From NCBI GenBank assembly GCA_027487835.1, contig JAIYCU010000024.1, forward strand, positions 1-64,000: a stretch of DNA of 64,000 bases. The letters are read 5' to 3'. The notes under the pieces are model-generated. The model ran no database searches and was not told where the DNA came from. It worked only from the letters and a program-made list of their open reading frames with translations. Source of the stretch: Bacteroidota bacterium. GTDB taxonomy: Bacteria > Bacteroidota > Bacteroidia > UKL13-3. The position numbers and the translations under genes are program-made. Position 1 is the stretch's first letter; every line of letters starts with the position of its first letter. Positions 17,392 to 25,672 of the stretch are shown piece after piece.

Positions 17392-17769
17392 ATGAAGGAT
17401 TTATCAGTTTTAATTTTAGATGACGATGTTATTGATCGAATGAGTTTGGAAAGGTTCTGTAAGAAGAATAATATTTTATTTTATTCTGCTAGCAATGGTT
17501 CCGATGCGCTTAATCTGCTTCATGATCACGACATCCAACTTGTTTTTTCAGACATTGATATGCCAGAAATGGATGGGTTTAAATTTGTCCAAAAATGCAA
17601 GGAATTTTCAACTGTCTATCACCATGCAATTCCAATAATTGCAGTAACAGGCAATGAACAAAAAGAGTTAAAGAATAATTTTAAGGAATTTGGGTTTGAT
17701 TATTATATCTCAAAGCCTCCTTTGCCCGATCAATTGAATTATGTTCTAAGTCATTTCGTAAAAAGGTAA
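17392..17769 (+). CDS. Single-domain CheY-like response regulator
   Basis: 125 residues from the ATG at 17392; a GTG two codons upstream is possible. It is a receiver domain only: DDD acidic cluster at about 10-12, phosphorylated Asp at about 55 in FSDIDMPEMDG, Thr in AVTGN, and Lys in YYISKPP. It has no output domain, so it should act by protein contact or as a phosphate sink. The TGCCTTTG sequence 5 bases before the ATG resembles a -7 box. It probably belongs with the kinases upstream, since it carries the same palindrome in front. Confidence 0.9.
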   Translation: MKDLSVLILDDDVIDRMSLERFCKKNNILFYSASNGSDALNLLHDHDIQLVFSDIDMPEMDGFKFVQKCKEFSTVYHHAIPIIAVTGNEQKELKNNFKEFGFDYYISKPPLPDQLNYVLSHFVKR

Positions 17770-17777
17770 ACGTCTAA

Positions 17778-18941
17778 TTAAACCAATTTTTGAAAGGTTT
17801 TAATCCACCTATCTGGTATTTCATTATTTTGAGCAGTAAGGTAATCTTTATATGAGCAGGGAACTATAAACTTTCCTTCATGTTTACTTCTCTCATGCGG
17901 ATATGGAATTTCCATCCACCAGCGGTCGTTTAATGTACTTTTATAAAAGGTAAGTTCTTCATTTAGGTTGCTTACTATCATCCTGTATATTAAGTAATCT
18001 TTATTTTCTGCAATTGGGTAATCTGGTCTTCTTGCCGTTAATCCATCAATAAAGTACCATATCATTTGGGCAAGCAACAAGGCACTTGCCCCATTTTTAT
18101 CCTCCTTTGGGTTTAAGTCAAAAAAGCCCGCACAACGTAAATCATTACCCATGCCTGCATATCGAGTAAGCTGGCAAGCTTCTTCTCCTGTTAGCCCATT
18201 TGGGGAAGGTTTTATCTGACCCATTGCATCTGAACCTCTAATGGCCTGCAACGAAAAGGCCAACATCTGTGCATCTCTTAAATAAGGTTCAATTTCTTGA
18301 ATGTTTCCACGTAAACTACCCAATCTTATCATGTCAAAATTCATTTTCTCAAAGGCATCATATGTTTCTGGTTCTACATAATATCCTTGATAGCCAACTT
18401 GCGTTAGATTAAATAAATAATCGGGCTCATGTGAAATAATATTAGGCAGGTAATTATTTTCAATGACTTGCTCATGCATTTTTACTTCTGCTTTTGCATC
18501 TACCACTACTACTTGCATGTTAGAATTGATGCCTTGAAAAGCTTGGTACTGCGCTGCAATTAGGTCTTGACTACCTCCAATTAAAATTACTATAGATTTT
18601 TGTTTTAGAATTGGTGCGAGTGTTTGGGTTAATGCAAAATAGGTATCGCTTAAAGAGGCTCCAGGTAAAATATTACCCAAATCAAAAATTGAAAGATCTT
18701 TTCTTGGTTTAATCAAACTATAAAGTTCTTTTCGAACAGTATCTGGTGCATCTTTGCACCCTGAAAAAGCGGGTCTGAACCTATCCTCATTAACGCCTAA
18801 GATGTATAAATCGAACTTTTTATCTATTGGAATGCTTCCCTCAAAAAATTCTGTTGAATAAAACAAACTTCTAGCGTTTACTGAACTAGCAAGTTGTTCT
18901 ATGGTGTTTTTTGAGAGTCCTTGTAAATATTCACTTGACAT
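17778..18941 (-). CDS. Arginase/formimidoylglutamase-fold protein without metal ligands
   Basis: 387 residues from the ATG at 18941; a TTG at 18962 is in frame. The protein follows the ureohydrolase fold order, but the metal-binding motifs are changed. GGDHS appears as GGSQD, DAHxD as DAKAE, and the SxDxD segment as SLQAIRGSDA. Most of the six manganese ligands of arginase are therefore missing, and hydrolysis of guanidino or formimino substrates is unlikely. I recall related Bacteroidetes proteins with SxxAIRxSDA, often named formimidoylglutamase, so this may be a family trait and not decay. It is divergent from the reductase gene at 19005. Confidence 0.8.
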   Translation of the reverse strand: MSSEYLQGLSKNTIEQLASSVNARSLFYSTEFFEGSIPIDKKFDLYILGVNEDRFRPAFSGCKDAPDTVRKELYSLIKPRKDLSIFDLGNILPGASLSDTYFALTQTLAPILKQKSIVILIGGSQDLIAAQYQAFQGINSNMQVVVVDAKAEVKMHEQVIENNYLPNIISHEPDYLFNLTQVGYQGYYVEPETYDAFEKMNFDMIRLGSLRGNIQEIEPYLRDAQMLAFSLQAIRGSDAMGQIKPSPNGLTGEEACQLTRYAGMGNDLRCAGFFDLNPKEDKNGASALLLAQMIWYFIDGLTARRPDYPIAENKDYLIYRMIVSNLNEELTFYKSTLNDRWWMEIPYPHERSKHEGKFIVPCSYKDYLTAQNNEIPDRWIKTFQKLV

Positions 18942-19004
18942 GTTTCTATAATAATTGTCCAAAACTCATTAATTTAGCCGGGCAATCAATACACATATCC
19001 ACAC

Positions 19005-20033
19005 TTGAATCTTGTAACCGGAGCCACGGGGTTTTTAGGAGCCCATTTAGTTTGTCAGCTTTTGCAAAAAAGAGAACCTGTGCGCGCCTGTATGCGTTTA
19101 TCTTCTGATTTAAACGAATTTAATTTCATTTTCAATTATTATTTTTCTTCTGAGTTGGTTCAAACCGAAATTAGAAAAAACCTATTTTGGATTGAGGTAG
19201 ATATAAATGATGTGAACTCTCTTTTTACAGCTTTTGAAGGTATAAAAGCTGTATACCATTGTGCAGCCCTAGTTTCTTTTGATGAAAGGGATAAACTTCT
19301 ATTGCAAAAAGTAAATGTTGAAGGTACAGCTAATGTTGTAAATGCGGCCTTAAATGCAGGTGTAGAAGTTTTAAGTTACGCAAGCTCTGTGGCAGCCATT
19401 GGTAGAGTTAAACCGGGTGCCTTAATTAATGAAGAGGTAAAATGGGAAAACAGTAAGTATAATACCAATTATGCTGTAAGTAAATACAAAGCAGAGTTAG
19501 AAGTTTGGAGAGGAGCCGAAGAAGGTTTAAAGGTTTGCATTATAAACCCTGGTGTTATATTAGGGGTTGGAAATTATAAAAAGGGATCTAACGCTTTGAT
19601 ACATACCATTTATAATGGGTTGCCTTTGTATTCAACAGGGGTAAATGGGTATGTAAATGTAAAGGATGTTGCCAAGGCAATGCAATTACTTGTTGAACAC
19701 AAGATATATAAAAAGCGATTTGTTTTGGTTTCAGAATCTTGTGTAATTAGGGATGTTTTCTTTATGATTGCAGATGCCTTTGGTAAAAAAAGACCATTCA
19801 TAAAAGTAAGTCCATTGATGGCAGAGTTTGCTTGGCGTGTGATGTGGCTAGTTAAATTTTTTAAATCGGATGCACTGCCCATTACAAAAGAAACTGCCAG
19901 AGCTGCCAACCATATTTCTTACTATGATGCCACTAAGTTTAAAGCAATGCTAGATTTTAATTTTATACCCATTAAAGAAACCATTGAAGAATGTGTATCT
20001 ACTTATTCAGCTTATAATCAATTTAAAACATGA
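19005..20033 (+). CDS. NAD(P)-dependent epimerase/reductase (extended SDR)
   Basis: 342 residues from a TTG; no in-frame ATG exists close upstream. The N-terminal Rossmann motif is TGATGFLGAHL. The catalytic Tyr and Lys lie in the YAVSKYKAELE segment, with the preceding Ser in SYASSVAAIG. Overall it resembles dihydroflavonol-4-reductase-like SDRs; the substrate is unknown. The last four bases (ATGA) overlap the start of the TPR lipoprotein gene, so the two are co-translated. GGTTCAAACC copy 3 lies inside it. Confidence 0.87.
   Translation: MNLVTGATGFLGAHLVCQLLQKREPVRACMRLSSDLNEFNFIFNYYFSSELVQTEIRKNLFWIEVDINDVNSLFTAFEGIKAVYHCAALVSFDERDKLLLQKVNVEGTANVVNAALNAGVEVLSYASSVAAIGRVKPGALINEEVKWENSKYNTNYAVSKYKAELEVWRGAEEGLKVCIINPGVILGVGNYKKGSNALIHTIYNGLPLYSTGVNGYVNVKDVAKAMQLLVEHKIYKKRFVLVSESCVIRDVFFMIADAFGKKRPFIKVSPLMAEFAWRVMWLVKFFKSDALPITKETARAANHISYYDATKFKAMLDFNFIPIKETIEECVSTYSAYNQFKT
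19157..19166 (+). repeat. Dispersed decamer GGTTCAAACC, copy 3
   Basis: Exact match within TTGGTTCAAACCGA, encoding LVQTE in the SDR gene. Confidence 0.7.
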
Positions 20034-20716
20034 AAAATATAATTATTGCAATTACACTTTTGGCAGGAATTGCTTCTTGCAATCAAGGGCCTAATAATTC
20101 TTCAGGTGCCTATGAAGGTATGCTCAGTAAAAGTTACCAAATTAAAGATTATCAAACAGCCATCACCGCTATTCATTTGCTTTTGCAGCAAGATAGTTCG
20201 CAGAGACAATACTTAGATTCCTTACCAGAGTTATATGTGGCGGTTAGAAATATGGATGCTGCTGAGTATTATACAGATTTAGCACTTAAAAATAAACCAA
20301 GTGATGAAAAGTTAATGCAGTTAAAATCTTTGTGTCTTGAAAATAAAGGTGATTTTGAAGGTACATTAGACTTGTTAAATAAACTGTATGTTTCAACCCA
20401 AAAAATAACTTATTTGTTTCAAGTTACTGCGCTGCAATTGCAGGGTGGCGACATGGATAATGCAAAAAAGGGAATAAAGTCATTAGAAGAAAAAATGGCA
20501 ACAAGTAAGGATAGTGTTGATTTTATGTTATCAGCAACCGAGAAGCAAAAGGTTCCTTTAAGAGCTGCAGTATACCATTTAAAAGCATATAGTTTGGCAC
20601 AGAATAGAGACTTAATGGGGGCAAAAGGTTATTGGGAAAAGGCATTAGGAGAATATCCTCAGTTTATGGCTGCAAGAGAAGCTTATATGCAATTAATGCA
20701 AGGTGCAAGGCAATAG
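20030..20716 (+). CDS. TPR-type lipoprotein
   Basis: 228 residues. The N-terminus KNIIIAITLLAGIASC has a clear lipobox (GIASC), so it is probably anchored in a membrane as a lipoprotein. The rest is alpha-helical with tetratricopeptide-like units (MDAAEYYTDLALKNKP; GDFEGTLDLLNKLY; DLMGAKGYWEKALGEYP). TPR proteins mediate protein contacts; no partner is evident. The start overlaps the SDR stop by 4 bases, and a hairpin terminator overlaps its stop. Confidence 0.85.
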   Translation: MKNIIIAITLLAGIASCNQGPNNSSGAYEGMLSKSYQIKDYQTAITAIHLLLQQDSSQRQYLDSLPELYVAVRNMDAAEYYTDLALKNKPSDEKLMQLKSLCLENKGDFEGTLDLLNKLYVSTQKITYLFQVTALQLQGGDMDNAKKGIKSLEEKMATSKDSVDFMLSATEKQKVPLRAAVYHLKAYSLAQNRDLMGAKGYWEKALGEYPQFMAAREAYMQLMQGARQ

Positions 20717-20728
20717 CCTTGCTTTTTT
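20705..20728 (+). terminator. Rho-independent terminator of the SDR/TPR operon
   Basis: GCAAGGC-AATA-GCCTTGC followed by TTTTTT. The stem overlaps the stop codon at 20714-20716. Confidence 0.85.
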
Positions 20729-20751
20729 GCAAACAGAAGAAGTTGGATGAA

Positions 20752-21549
20752 TTAGATACTGAAATGGGTTTTTAACACTTCTTGAAAGCTTGGATAAATA
20801 GCTTTGCTTGAACCAAGTATGGTTTTCCCGAACAGAAAATCGTTGCCTCCATTAAAATCGCTAACGATACCACCAGCTTCTTCTATTAAACAAATTCCTC
20901 CAGCTACATCCCAAGGGCTTAGTCCATATTCAAAAAATCCGTCAAATCTACCACAAGCAGTGTAAGCTAAATCTACCGCAGCACTGCCCATTCTGCGCAT
21001 TCCTTGAGAATTTTTCATAAAATACTTTAAGGTATCTAAATATTTTTCCATGATTTTAAAATCATAATATGGAAAGCCTGTGGCCAACAATGATTTCTCA
21101 AGTTCGGAATTGGTTTTTACTTTTATTGGATTACCATTTAACCAAGCACCACCATTTTGCCATGCATAAAAAAGTTCTTTATGGTTAATTTCATAAACTA
21201 CACCAAGTATTGATTTGCCTTGATAAACTAATCCAATACTCACACTATAAACGGGTAAATTATGTATAAAATTTGTAGTTCCGTCTAATGGGTCAATAAC
21301 CCACATGTATGGTTTTTCTTCTGATTGGATGGTTTTTTCCTCTGTAATAAAACCTGCTGAAGGTAAAATTTTACCCAAGCCAGTTACCAAAATTTTTTCT
21401 GCTTCTTGATCAACATAACTTACTAATTGATTGAAGCTTTTGGTTTCTACAACTTCTGGGTTAAAGTTTTTTCTTTCTTTTTCAATAAAATTTCCAGCTT
21501 CTTTGGCAATTTCGCAAGCTTGGTGGCAAATTGATTCTAAATTTAACAT
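20752..21549 (-). CDS. suhB: Inositol monophosphatase family protein
   Basis: 265 residues, the usual length. The metal-binding motifs are present: EE in FITEEKT, the signature WVIDPLDGTTNF at about 83-94, and WDVAGGICLIEEAGG near 213-227. The fold hydrolyses phosphate from inositol-1-phosphate or related sugar phosphates. The exact substrate in Bacteroidetes is not settled by sequence, and a 3'-nucleotidase (CysQ-like) role is less likely. It is divergent from recR. Confidence 0.9.
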   Translation of the reverse strand: MLNLESICHQACEIAKEAGNFIEKERKNFNPEVVETKSFNQLVSYVDQEAEKILVTGLGKILPSAGFITEEKTIQSEEKPYMWVIDPLDGTTNFIHNLPVYSVSIGLVYQGKSILGVVYEINHKELFYAWQNGGAWLNGNPIKVKTNSELEKSLLATGFPYYDFKIMEKYLDTLKYFMKNSQGMRRMGSAAVDLAYTACGRFDGFFEYGLSPWDVAGGICLIEEAGGIVSDFNGGNDFLFGKTILGSSKAIYPSFQEVLKTHFSI

Positions 21550-21553
21550 GGAA

Positions 21554-21561
21554 CAAAGATA
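21554..21561 (-). promoter_or_regulatory. -7 box TATCTTTG of the inositol monophosphatase gene
   Basis: Exact TAnnTTTG on the minus strand, ending 4 bases before the ATG, with a TTTG 22 bases upstream as a possible -33 element. This spacing would give a leaderless or nearly leaderless mRNA. Confidence 0.55.
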
Positions 21562-21610
21562 GGGTTTAAAATATAGCTTGAACCAAATCGCTTTTTTCTA
21601 ACTTGCGTCC

Positions 21611-22216
21611 ATGAATTTTCCTTCCTCACTAATAGAAGATGCAGTTAATGAGCTGTCTAAGTTTCCTGGTATTGGGAAAAAGTCGGCTTTGCGCATGGTT
21701 TTATTTTTATTAAAGCAAGATATTCCGATGGTAACTAAAATGGGCGAGTCGATCATAAAACTCAGAAAGAAGATTCAGTTTTGTGAGCGTTGCCATAATG
21801 TAAGCGATAATCGCGTTTGTAATATCTGCGCTAATCCCAAAAGAGATCCGCAAATTGTTTGCGTGGTGGAGGATTTACGAGATGTTATGGCGATTGAAAA
21901 TACCCATCAATTTAATGGTAATTATCACGTTTTGGGTGGACTTATTAATCCCATTCAAGGAATTGGTCCAAATCAACTAAAGGTAGATTCGCTCATAGAA
22001 AGAATAAAATTATTTGAGATAAAGGAGGTTATTTTGGCATTGAGTGCTACGATGGAAGGTGATACCACAGCATTTTATTTATCTAAGAAAATTACGCCCT
22101 TAGGGGTAAGTATTTCTGCCATTTCGCGGGGGATTGCAGTAGGTGGAGAGCTGGAGTATGCTGACGAAATTACCTTGGGACGGTCAATTGCTAATAGAAT
22201 TCCATACCGCAATTAA
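21611..22216 (+). CDS. recR: Recombination mediator RecR
   Basis: 201 residues, normal length. An N-terminal helix-hairpin-helix (LSKFPGIGKKSALRMVLFLL) is followed by a four-Cys zinc finger beginning near residue 58 (CERCHNVSDNRVCNIC). The Toprim domain starts at IVCVVEDLRDVMAIE, and the C-terminal GGELEYADEITLGRSI is the family's Walker-like end. RecR acts with RecO and RecF to load RecA on single-stranded gaps. A 26-base palindrome follows 4 bases after the stop. Confidence 0.97.
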   Translation: MNFPSSLIEDAVNELSKFPGIGKKSALRMVLFLLKQDIPMVTKMGESIIKLRKKIQFCERCHNVSDNRVCNICANPKRDPQIVCVVEDLRDVMAIENTHQFNGNYHVLGGLINPIQGIGPNQLKVDSLIERIKLFEIKEVILALSATMEGDTTAFYLSKKITPLGVSISAISRGIAVGGELEYADEITLGRSIANRIPYRN

Positions 22217-22220
22217 CGGC

Positions 22221-22246
22221 GAAAGCCCTGAAATTTCAGGGCTTTC
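22221..22246. terminator. 26-base perfect palindrome after recR
   Basis: GAAAGCCCTGAAA and its exact reverse complement form an 11-bp stem with an AATT loop. No T-run longer than three follows on either strand, so termination is likely but weaker than a canonical terminator. Confidence 0.55.
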
Positions 22247-22383
22247 TGAGGTAGGTGTAAAATGCATATGAGAAAGAAGCGTACCCTGGCGCTTCAATAG
22301 GGTAGACAGAAATTTTTAAGGAAGAGTTGGCCCGCTTATGTAAACAGGCCAAGCTCTATACAAGCCTAAAACCCCTTCAAGTT
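22247..22383. other. Structured gap between convergent genes, possible small RNA
   Basis: This 137-base stretch has no ORF of note. It holds two further hairpins: GAAGCG/CGCTTC at 22276-22295 with an 8-base loop, and GAGTTGGCC/GGCCAAGCTC at 22324-22356 with one bulged base. It is more GC-rich than neighbouring gaps. I do not recognise a known RNA family. Confidence 0.35.
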
Positions 22384-22749
22384 CTAGTATTTTTGGTTCT
22401 CAAACCATAAATTAATTTGTAATATTCTATCTTGAAATTCCTCGTAACCAATTAATTCTAAGGATTCGATTTGACGTTTTACATAGGCTTTTAAGAATTC
22501 ATTTGAGGTTTCTATAGAAATAACCTCAATAGACTTGTCGGCTTTAATTTTAAATTCAACTTTAACCTGCTCTTTGATATTCTCTTGAACTAGCTCATCA
22601 GGAAAAGTTACTTTTTGACGAATTTCGTGGCTAATCGCTTTTACTTTATTAGCGTTAGGGGCATCTGCAGCCTTAGCTGTTTGACAAGTTGTTAAACTTA
22701 ATCCACCTAATAATAGGAGGTTGATTAATAGGGCATTGAATAGTTTCAT
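22384..22749 (-). CDS. Small secreted protein, unknown function
   Basis: 121 residues with a signal peptide (LFNALLINLLLLGGLSLTTCQTAKA). Cleavage by signal peptidase I after AKA looks likelier than the poor lipobox LTTC. The mature part (VTFPDELV, then VKVEFKIKADKSIEVISIETSN, then LKAYVKRQIESL) resembles the small alpha/beta TonB C-terminal-like domains common in Bacteroidetes periplasmic proteins. The family assignment is tentative. CACCTTTG at 22796-22803, on the minus strand about 47 bases before the ATG, may be its -7 box. Confidence 0.65.
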   Translation of the reverse strand: MKLFNALLINLLLLGGLSLTTCQTAKAADAPNANKVKAISHEIRQKVTFPDELVQENIKEQVKVEFKIKADKSIEVISIETSNEFLKAYVKRQIESLELIGYEEFQDRILQINLWFENQKY

Positions 22750-22928
22750 GTGATGTTTATTTATTTTTATAATAGTGTTTTGTACTTTGACGCTTCAAAG
22801 GTGTGAATTGTTACAGAGCTTCTGAAAAGTTTTTAGATGAACTAAACTAATGCGTAGATAAAATACACCAAGAATGGGATAAAAGGTCAAAGGTTTGATT
22901 TTCCTTTTCAAAACAATATTCAAAGGAT

Positions 22929-22936
22929 TACCTTCG
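22929..22936 (+). promoter_or_regulatory. Possible -7 box of the glycosyltransferase gene
   Basis: TACCTTCG resembles TAnnTTTG and lies 15 bases before the ATG at 22952. Confidence 0.35.
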
Positions 22937-22951
22937 TTACTTAATAACCCT

Positions 22952-24907
22952 ATGCAGCTATCAGTTATTATTGTCAATTACAACGTAAAGTACTTTTTAG
23001 AACAAGCCTTACATACTGTTCGAAAAGCTTGTAAATATATTGATGCTGAGATATTTGTGGTTGATAATCACTCTGTAGACGGCAGTTGTGAAATGGTTCA
23101 AAAATTATTTCCAGAGGTTATTTTAATTCAAAATTCAGAGAATTACGGTTTTTCAAAGGCAAATAATCAGGCAGTAAGCTTGGCCACTGGTAAGTATATT
23201 TTATTATTAAATCCTGATACTGTTGTTGAGGAAGATTGCTTTAATAAGGTAATTCAATTTATGGAGGAAACGCCTGACGCAGGTGCGGTAGGTGTTAAAA
23301 TGATAGATGGTTCTGGCAAGTTTTTACCAGAGTCTAAAAGGGGTTTGCCAACCCCTGAAGTAGCTTTTTATAAAATTTTCGGGCTTGCTGCCTTGTTCCC
23401 AAAATCTAAGCGTTTTGGGAAATATCATTTAGGGTATTTGGATCAGGATGAAATACATGAAGTAGAAGTACTAGCGGGCGCTTTTATGATGATTAGGAAG
23501 GATATTCTTTCTGAAGTTGGCCTTTTAGATGAAGACTATTTTATGTATGGTGAAGACATCGATTTAAGTTATTGCATACAAAAAGCAGGGTATAAGAATT
23601 ACTATTTCCCTAAAACCACCATTATTCACTATAAAGGTGAAAGCACCAAAAAAACCAGTGTTAATTTTGTATTCACCTTCTACAAGGCAATGGTGATTTT
23701 TGCTGGTAAACATTATTCTAAAAAGCATGCGAGGAATTTTAGTTTTTTAATTCACTTTGCTATTTATATAAGAGCTATCGCTGCAATTTCTGCCAGGTTC
23801 TTTTCGAGAATTTTCTCTCCAGCTATTGATTTCATCTTTGTATTTTTGACCCTATCCTTGGTAACAAATTTCTGGAGCACCCAAAAATATCAAGTGCCAG
23901 AGGCATTTCCTTCTGGTGTTGTTGCCTATAATAGCTTAGTATATTCTATCCTATGGATTTCTGGTTTAGCGATAGCTGGAGCCTATAATAAGAGAAAGAC
24001 TTTTTTGAGTGTGGCAAAAGGCATTGCCATAGGAACTTTAGCGATTGCTGTTTACTATGCATTTATTGGTGAGCAGTATAGGTTTTCAAGGGCAATTATA
24101 TTACTAGGTTCTTTAGCAGCCGTTTTAGATGCTTATTTATTGCGGGTAATCTTACATTTTTTACATTATAAAAGATGGAGTTTTACCATGAGTAGAGACT
24201 TAAGAACTGTTATTGTAGGTAATCGATCTGAGGTTGAAAGGGTACAAGATTTATTAATAAAATCTAAGAGTAGAAGCGAATATTTGGGATATGTTTCGTT
24301 GGATATTAATAAAGACGACGACCATTATTTAGGAGATGTAAAAGAATTGGTCGGAATTGTTCAACTATTTGGGGTGGAGGAAGTAATTTTTTGTAGTAAA
24401 GATTTAACTGCTAGCCGAATAATTGAATGGATGGGTAAAATTGAAGCAAAGGATATTTTATTTAAAATTGTGCCTGAAGAAAGTTTATTTATCATAGGCA
24501 GTAATAATAAAAACACACCTGGTGATTTTTATACCATTGAAATAAACTTAAAGTTATCTAAAGCATTTGAGCAACAAAAAAAGAGAGTTTTTGATATCGC
24601 ATTGAGTATAATTATGTTGGTTTTATCACCTGCTTTATTGGTGTTTGTTAAACGCCCTTTAAATTTATTTAGTAATATTTTTAATGTTCTAATCGGTGAA
24701 AAAACTTGGGTGAGTTATGCCAATGCCGATAATATTAAACTTTTACCCATTATAAAGAAGGGTGTTGTAAGTCCGCTTGATGCTCAACCTAGCAAGAACT
24801 ACCACCCAGTAACAATTCAAAAACTAAACTTTCTTTATGCCAAAGATTACTCGATAGAAAAGGACTTATTAATAGTACTAAAGGCAATAAGACAGGTTGG
24901 AAATTAA
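22952..24907 (+). CDS. GT2 glycosyltransferase fused to a degenerate sugar-phosphate transferase module
   Basis: 651 residues from the ATG at 22952; a TTG at 22895 is in frame but the domain begins at MQLSVIIVNYN. Residues 1-270 or so form a GT2 domain (VVDNHSVDGS, then LLLNPDTVV, then EDIDLSYCIQKAGY), close to rhamnosyltransferase-like enzymes of O-antigen or capsule synthesis. Four or five membrane segments follow at about 290-400, then a Rossmann-like nucleotide-binding segment (LRTVIVGN). A C-terminal KKRVFDIALSIIMLVLSPALL resembles the start of bacterial sugar transferases such as WcaJ. That module lacks the usual RxGxxGxxFxxxKFRSM core, so it is probably inactive. It ends by sharing TTAA with the convergent hydrolase gene. 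Confidence 0.82.
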   Translation: MQLSVIIVNYNVKYFLEQALHTVRKACKYIDAEIFVVDNHSVDGSCEMVQKLFPEVILIQNSENYGFSKANNQAVSLATGKYILLLNPDTVVEEDCFNKVIQFMEETPDAGAVGVKMIDGSGKFLPESKRGLPTPEVAFYKIFGLAALFPKSKRFGKYHLGYLDQDEIHEVEVLAGAFMMIRKDILSEVGLLDEDYFMYGEDIDLSYCIQKAGYKNYYFPKTTIIHYKGESTKKTSVNFVFTFYKAMVIFAGKHYSKKHARNFSFLIHFAIYIRAIAAISARFFSRIFSPAIDFIFVFLTLSLVTNFWSTQKYQVPEAFPSGVVAYNSLVYSILWISGLAIAGAYNKRKTFLSVAKGIAIGTLAIAVYYAFIGEQYRFSRAIILLGSLAAVLDAYLLRVILHFLHYKRWSFTMSRDLRTVIVGNRSEVERVQDLLIKSKSRSEYLGYVSLDINKDDDHYLGDVKELVGIVQLFGVEEVIFCSKDLTASRIIEWMGKIEAKDILFKIVPEESLFIIGSNNKNTPGDFYTIEINLKLSKAFEQQKKRVFDIALSIIMLVLSPALLVFVKRPLNLFSNIFNVLIGEKTWVSYANADNIKLLPIIKKGVVSPLDAQPSKNYHPVTIQKLNFLYAKDYSIEKDLLIVLKAIRQVGN

Positions 24908-25671
24908 ATTAGTTCAAAGCGTTTTAAGTACTTTAATATATCATGGGCCAAAGTATCTGGCTCTTCTGCCATGGCCATATGCGAGCTTTTATGATATAAT
25001 CCAATAAAAGCAATTTTACATAATGCTGCTTGTCCCAACATAACTTCATGCGCTATTATGGGATCATTTTTTCCTATTCCAAAAAATATAGGTAGCTCGG
25101 TTTGAACCAATACCTGTGAAGTATCTTCTCTGTCTCTCATTGCCTTTGCAGCATTAATAATTCCTTCACTGGAGGATGTCAGAGCGGATTGGATGGCTGT
25201 ATTTGCGATTGATTTCTTTTGATTTTCTTCGGTAAATAAACCTGGAATAAAGTTTTCGATGTATTTCTCCTTCCCAAACTTCTCAATAAATCCAATTACT
25301 TGGTTTCTCTTTTCTTTTCTTTCTTCCGAATCTGCAAAAGCCGTAGAATGAATTAAACCAAATCCCTTCAGCATTTCTGGAAACTGCTTTGCAAAGGAAA
25401 GTGTTAAATATCCACCCATGCTATGGCCCAGCATGATGCAATTTTTCACCTTTAAGAATTCCAATAAATTTTTTAATTCTTCTGCCATTTGGGCTAAACT
25501 CATTTCATGTTTAAGTTTAGATAATCCAAATCCAGGCAAATCAGGCAAAATTATTTTACAATGGTCTTTAAACAACAACACCTGCTCGTTGAAGCAGGTG
25601 TTGTTTTCGCAAAAGCCATGTAATAAAACTAGAGTTGTTTTACCTTCTCCAATTATTTTACAATGCATCAT
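24904..25671 (-). CDS. Alpha/beta hydrolase
   Basis: 255 residues. The oxyanion region is LLHGFCENN, the nucleophile elbow GHSMGGY at about 93-99, the acid Asp in GKNDPII and the catalytic His in HKSSHMAMAEEP. It looks like the BioH/MhpC-type carboxylesterase group; the substrate is unknown. The stop codon overlaps that of the convergent glycosyltransferase. The start lies one base after the stop of the PpiD-like gene, so the two minus-strand genes form an operon. Confidence 0.88.
   Translation of the reverse strand: MMHCKIIGEGKTTLVLLHGFCENNTCFNEQVLLFKDHCKIILPDLPGFGLSKLKHEMSLAQMAEELKNLLEFLKVKNCIMLGHSMGGYLTLSFAKQFPEMLKGFGLIHSTAFADSEERKEKRNQVIGFIEKFGKEKYIENFIPGLFTEENQKKSIANTAIQSALTSSSEGIINAAKAMRDREDTSQVLVQTELPIFFGIGKNDPIIAHEVMLGQAALCKIAFIGLYHKSSHMAMAEEPDTLAHDILKYLKRFELI
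25099..25108 (-). repeat. Dispersed decamer GGTTCAAACC, copy 4
   Basis: Exact match on the minus strand within TTGGTTCAAACCGA, encoding LVQTE in the hydrolase gene. Confidence 0.7.
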
Positions 25672-25672
25672 A

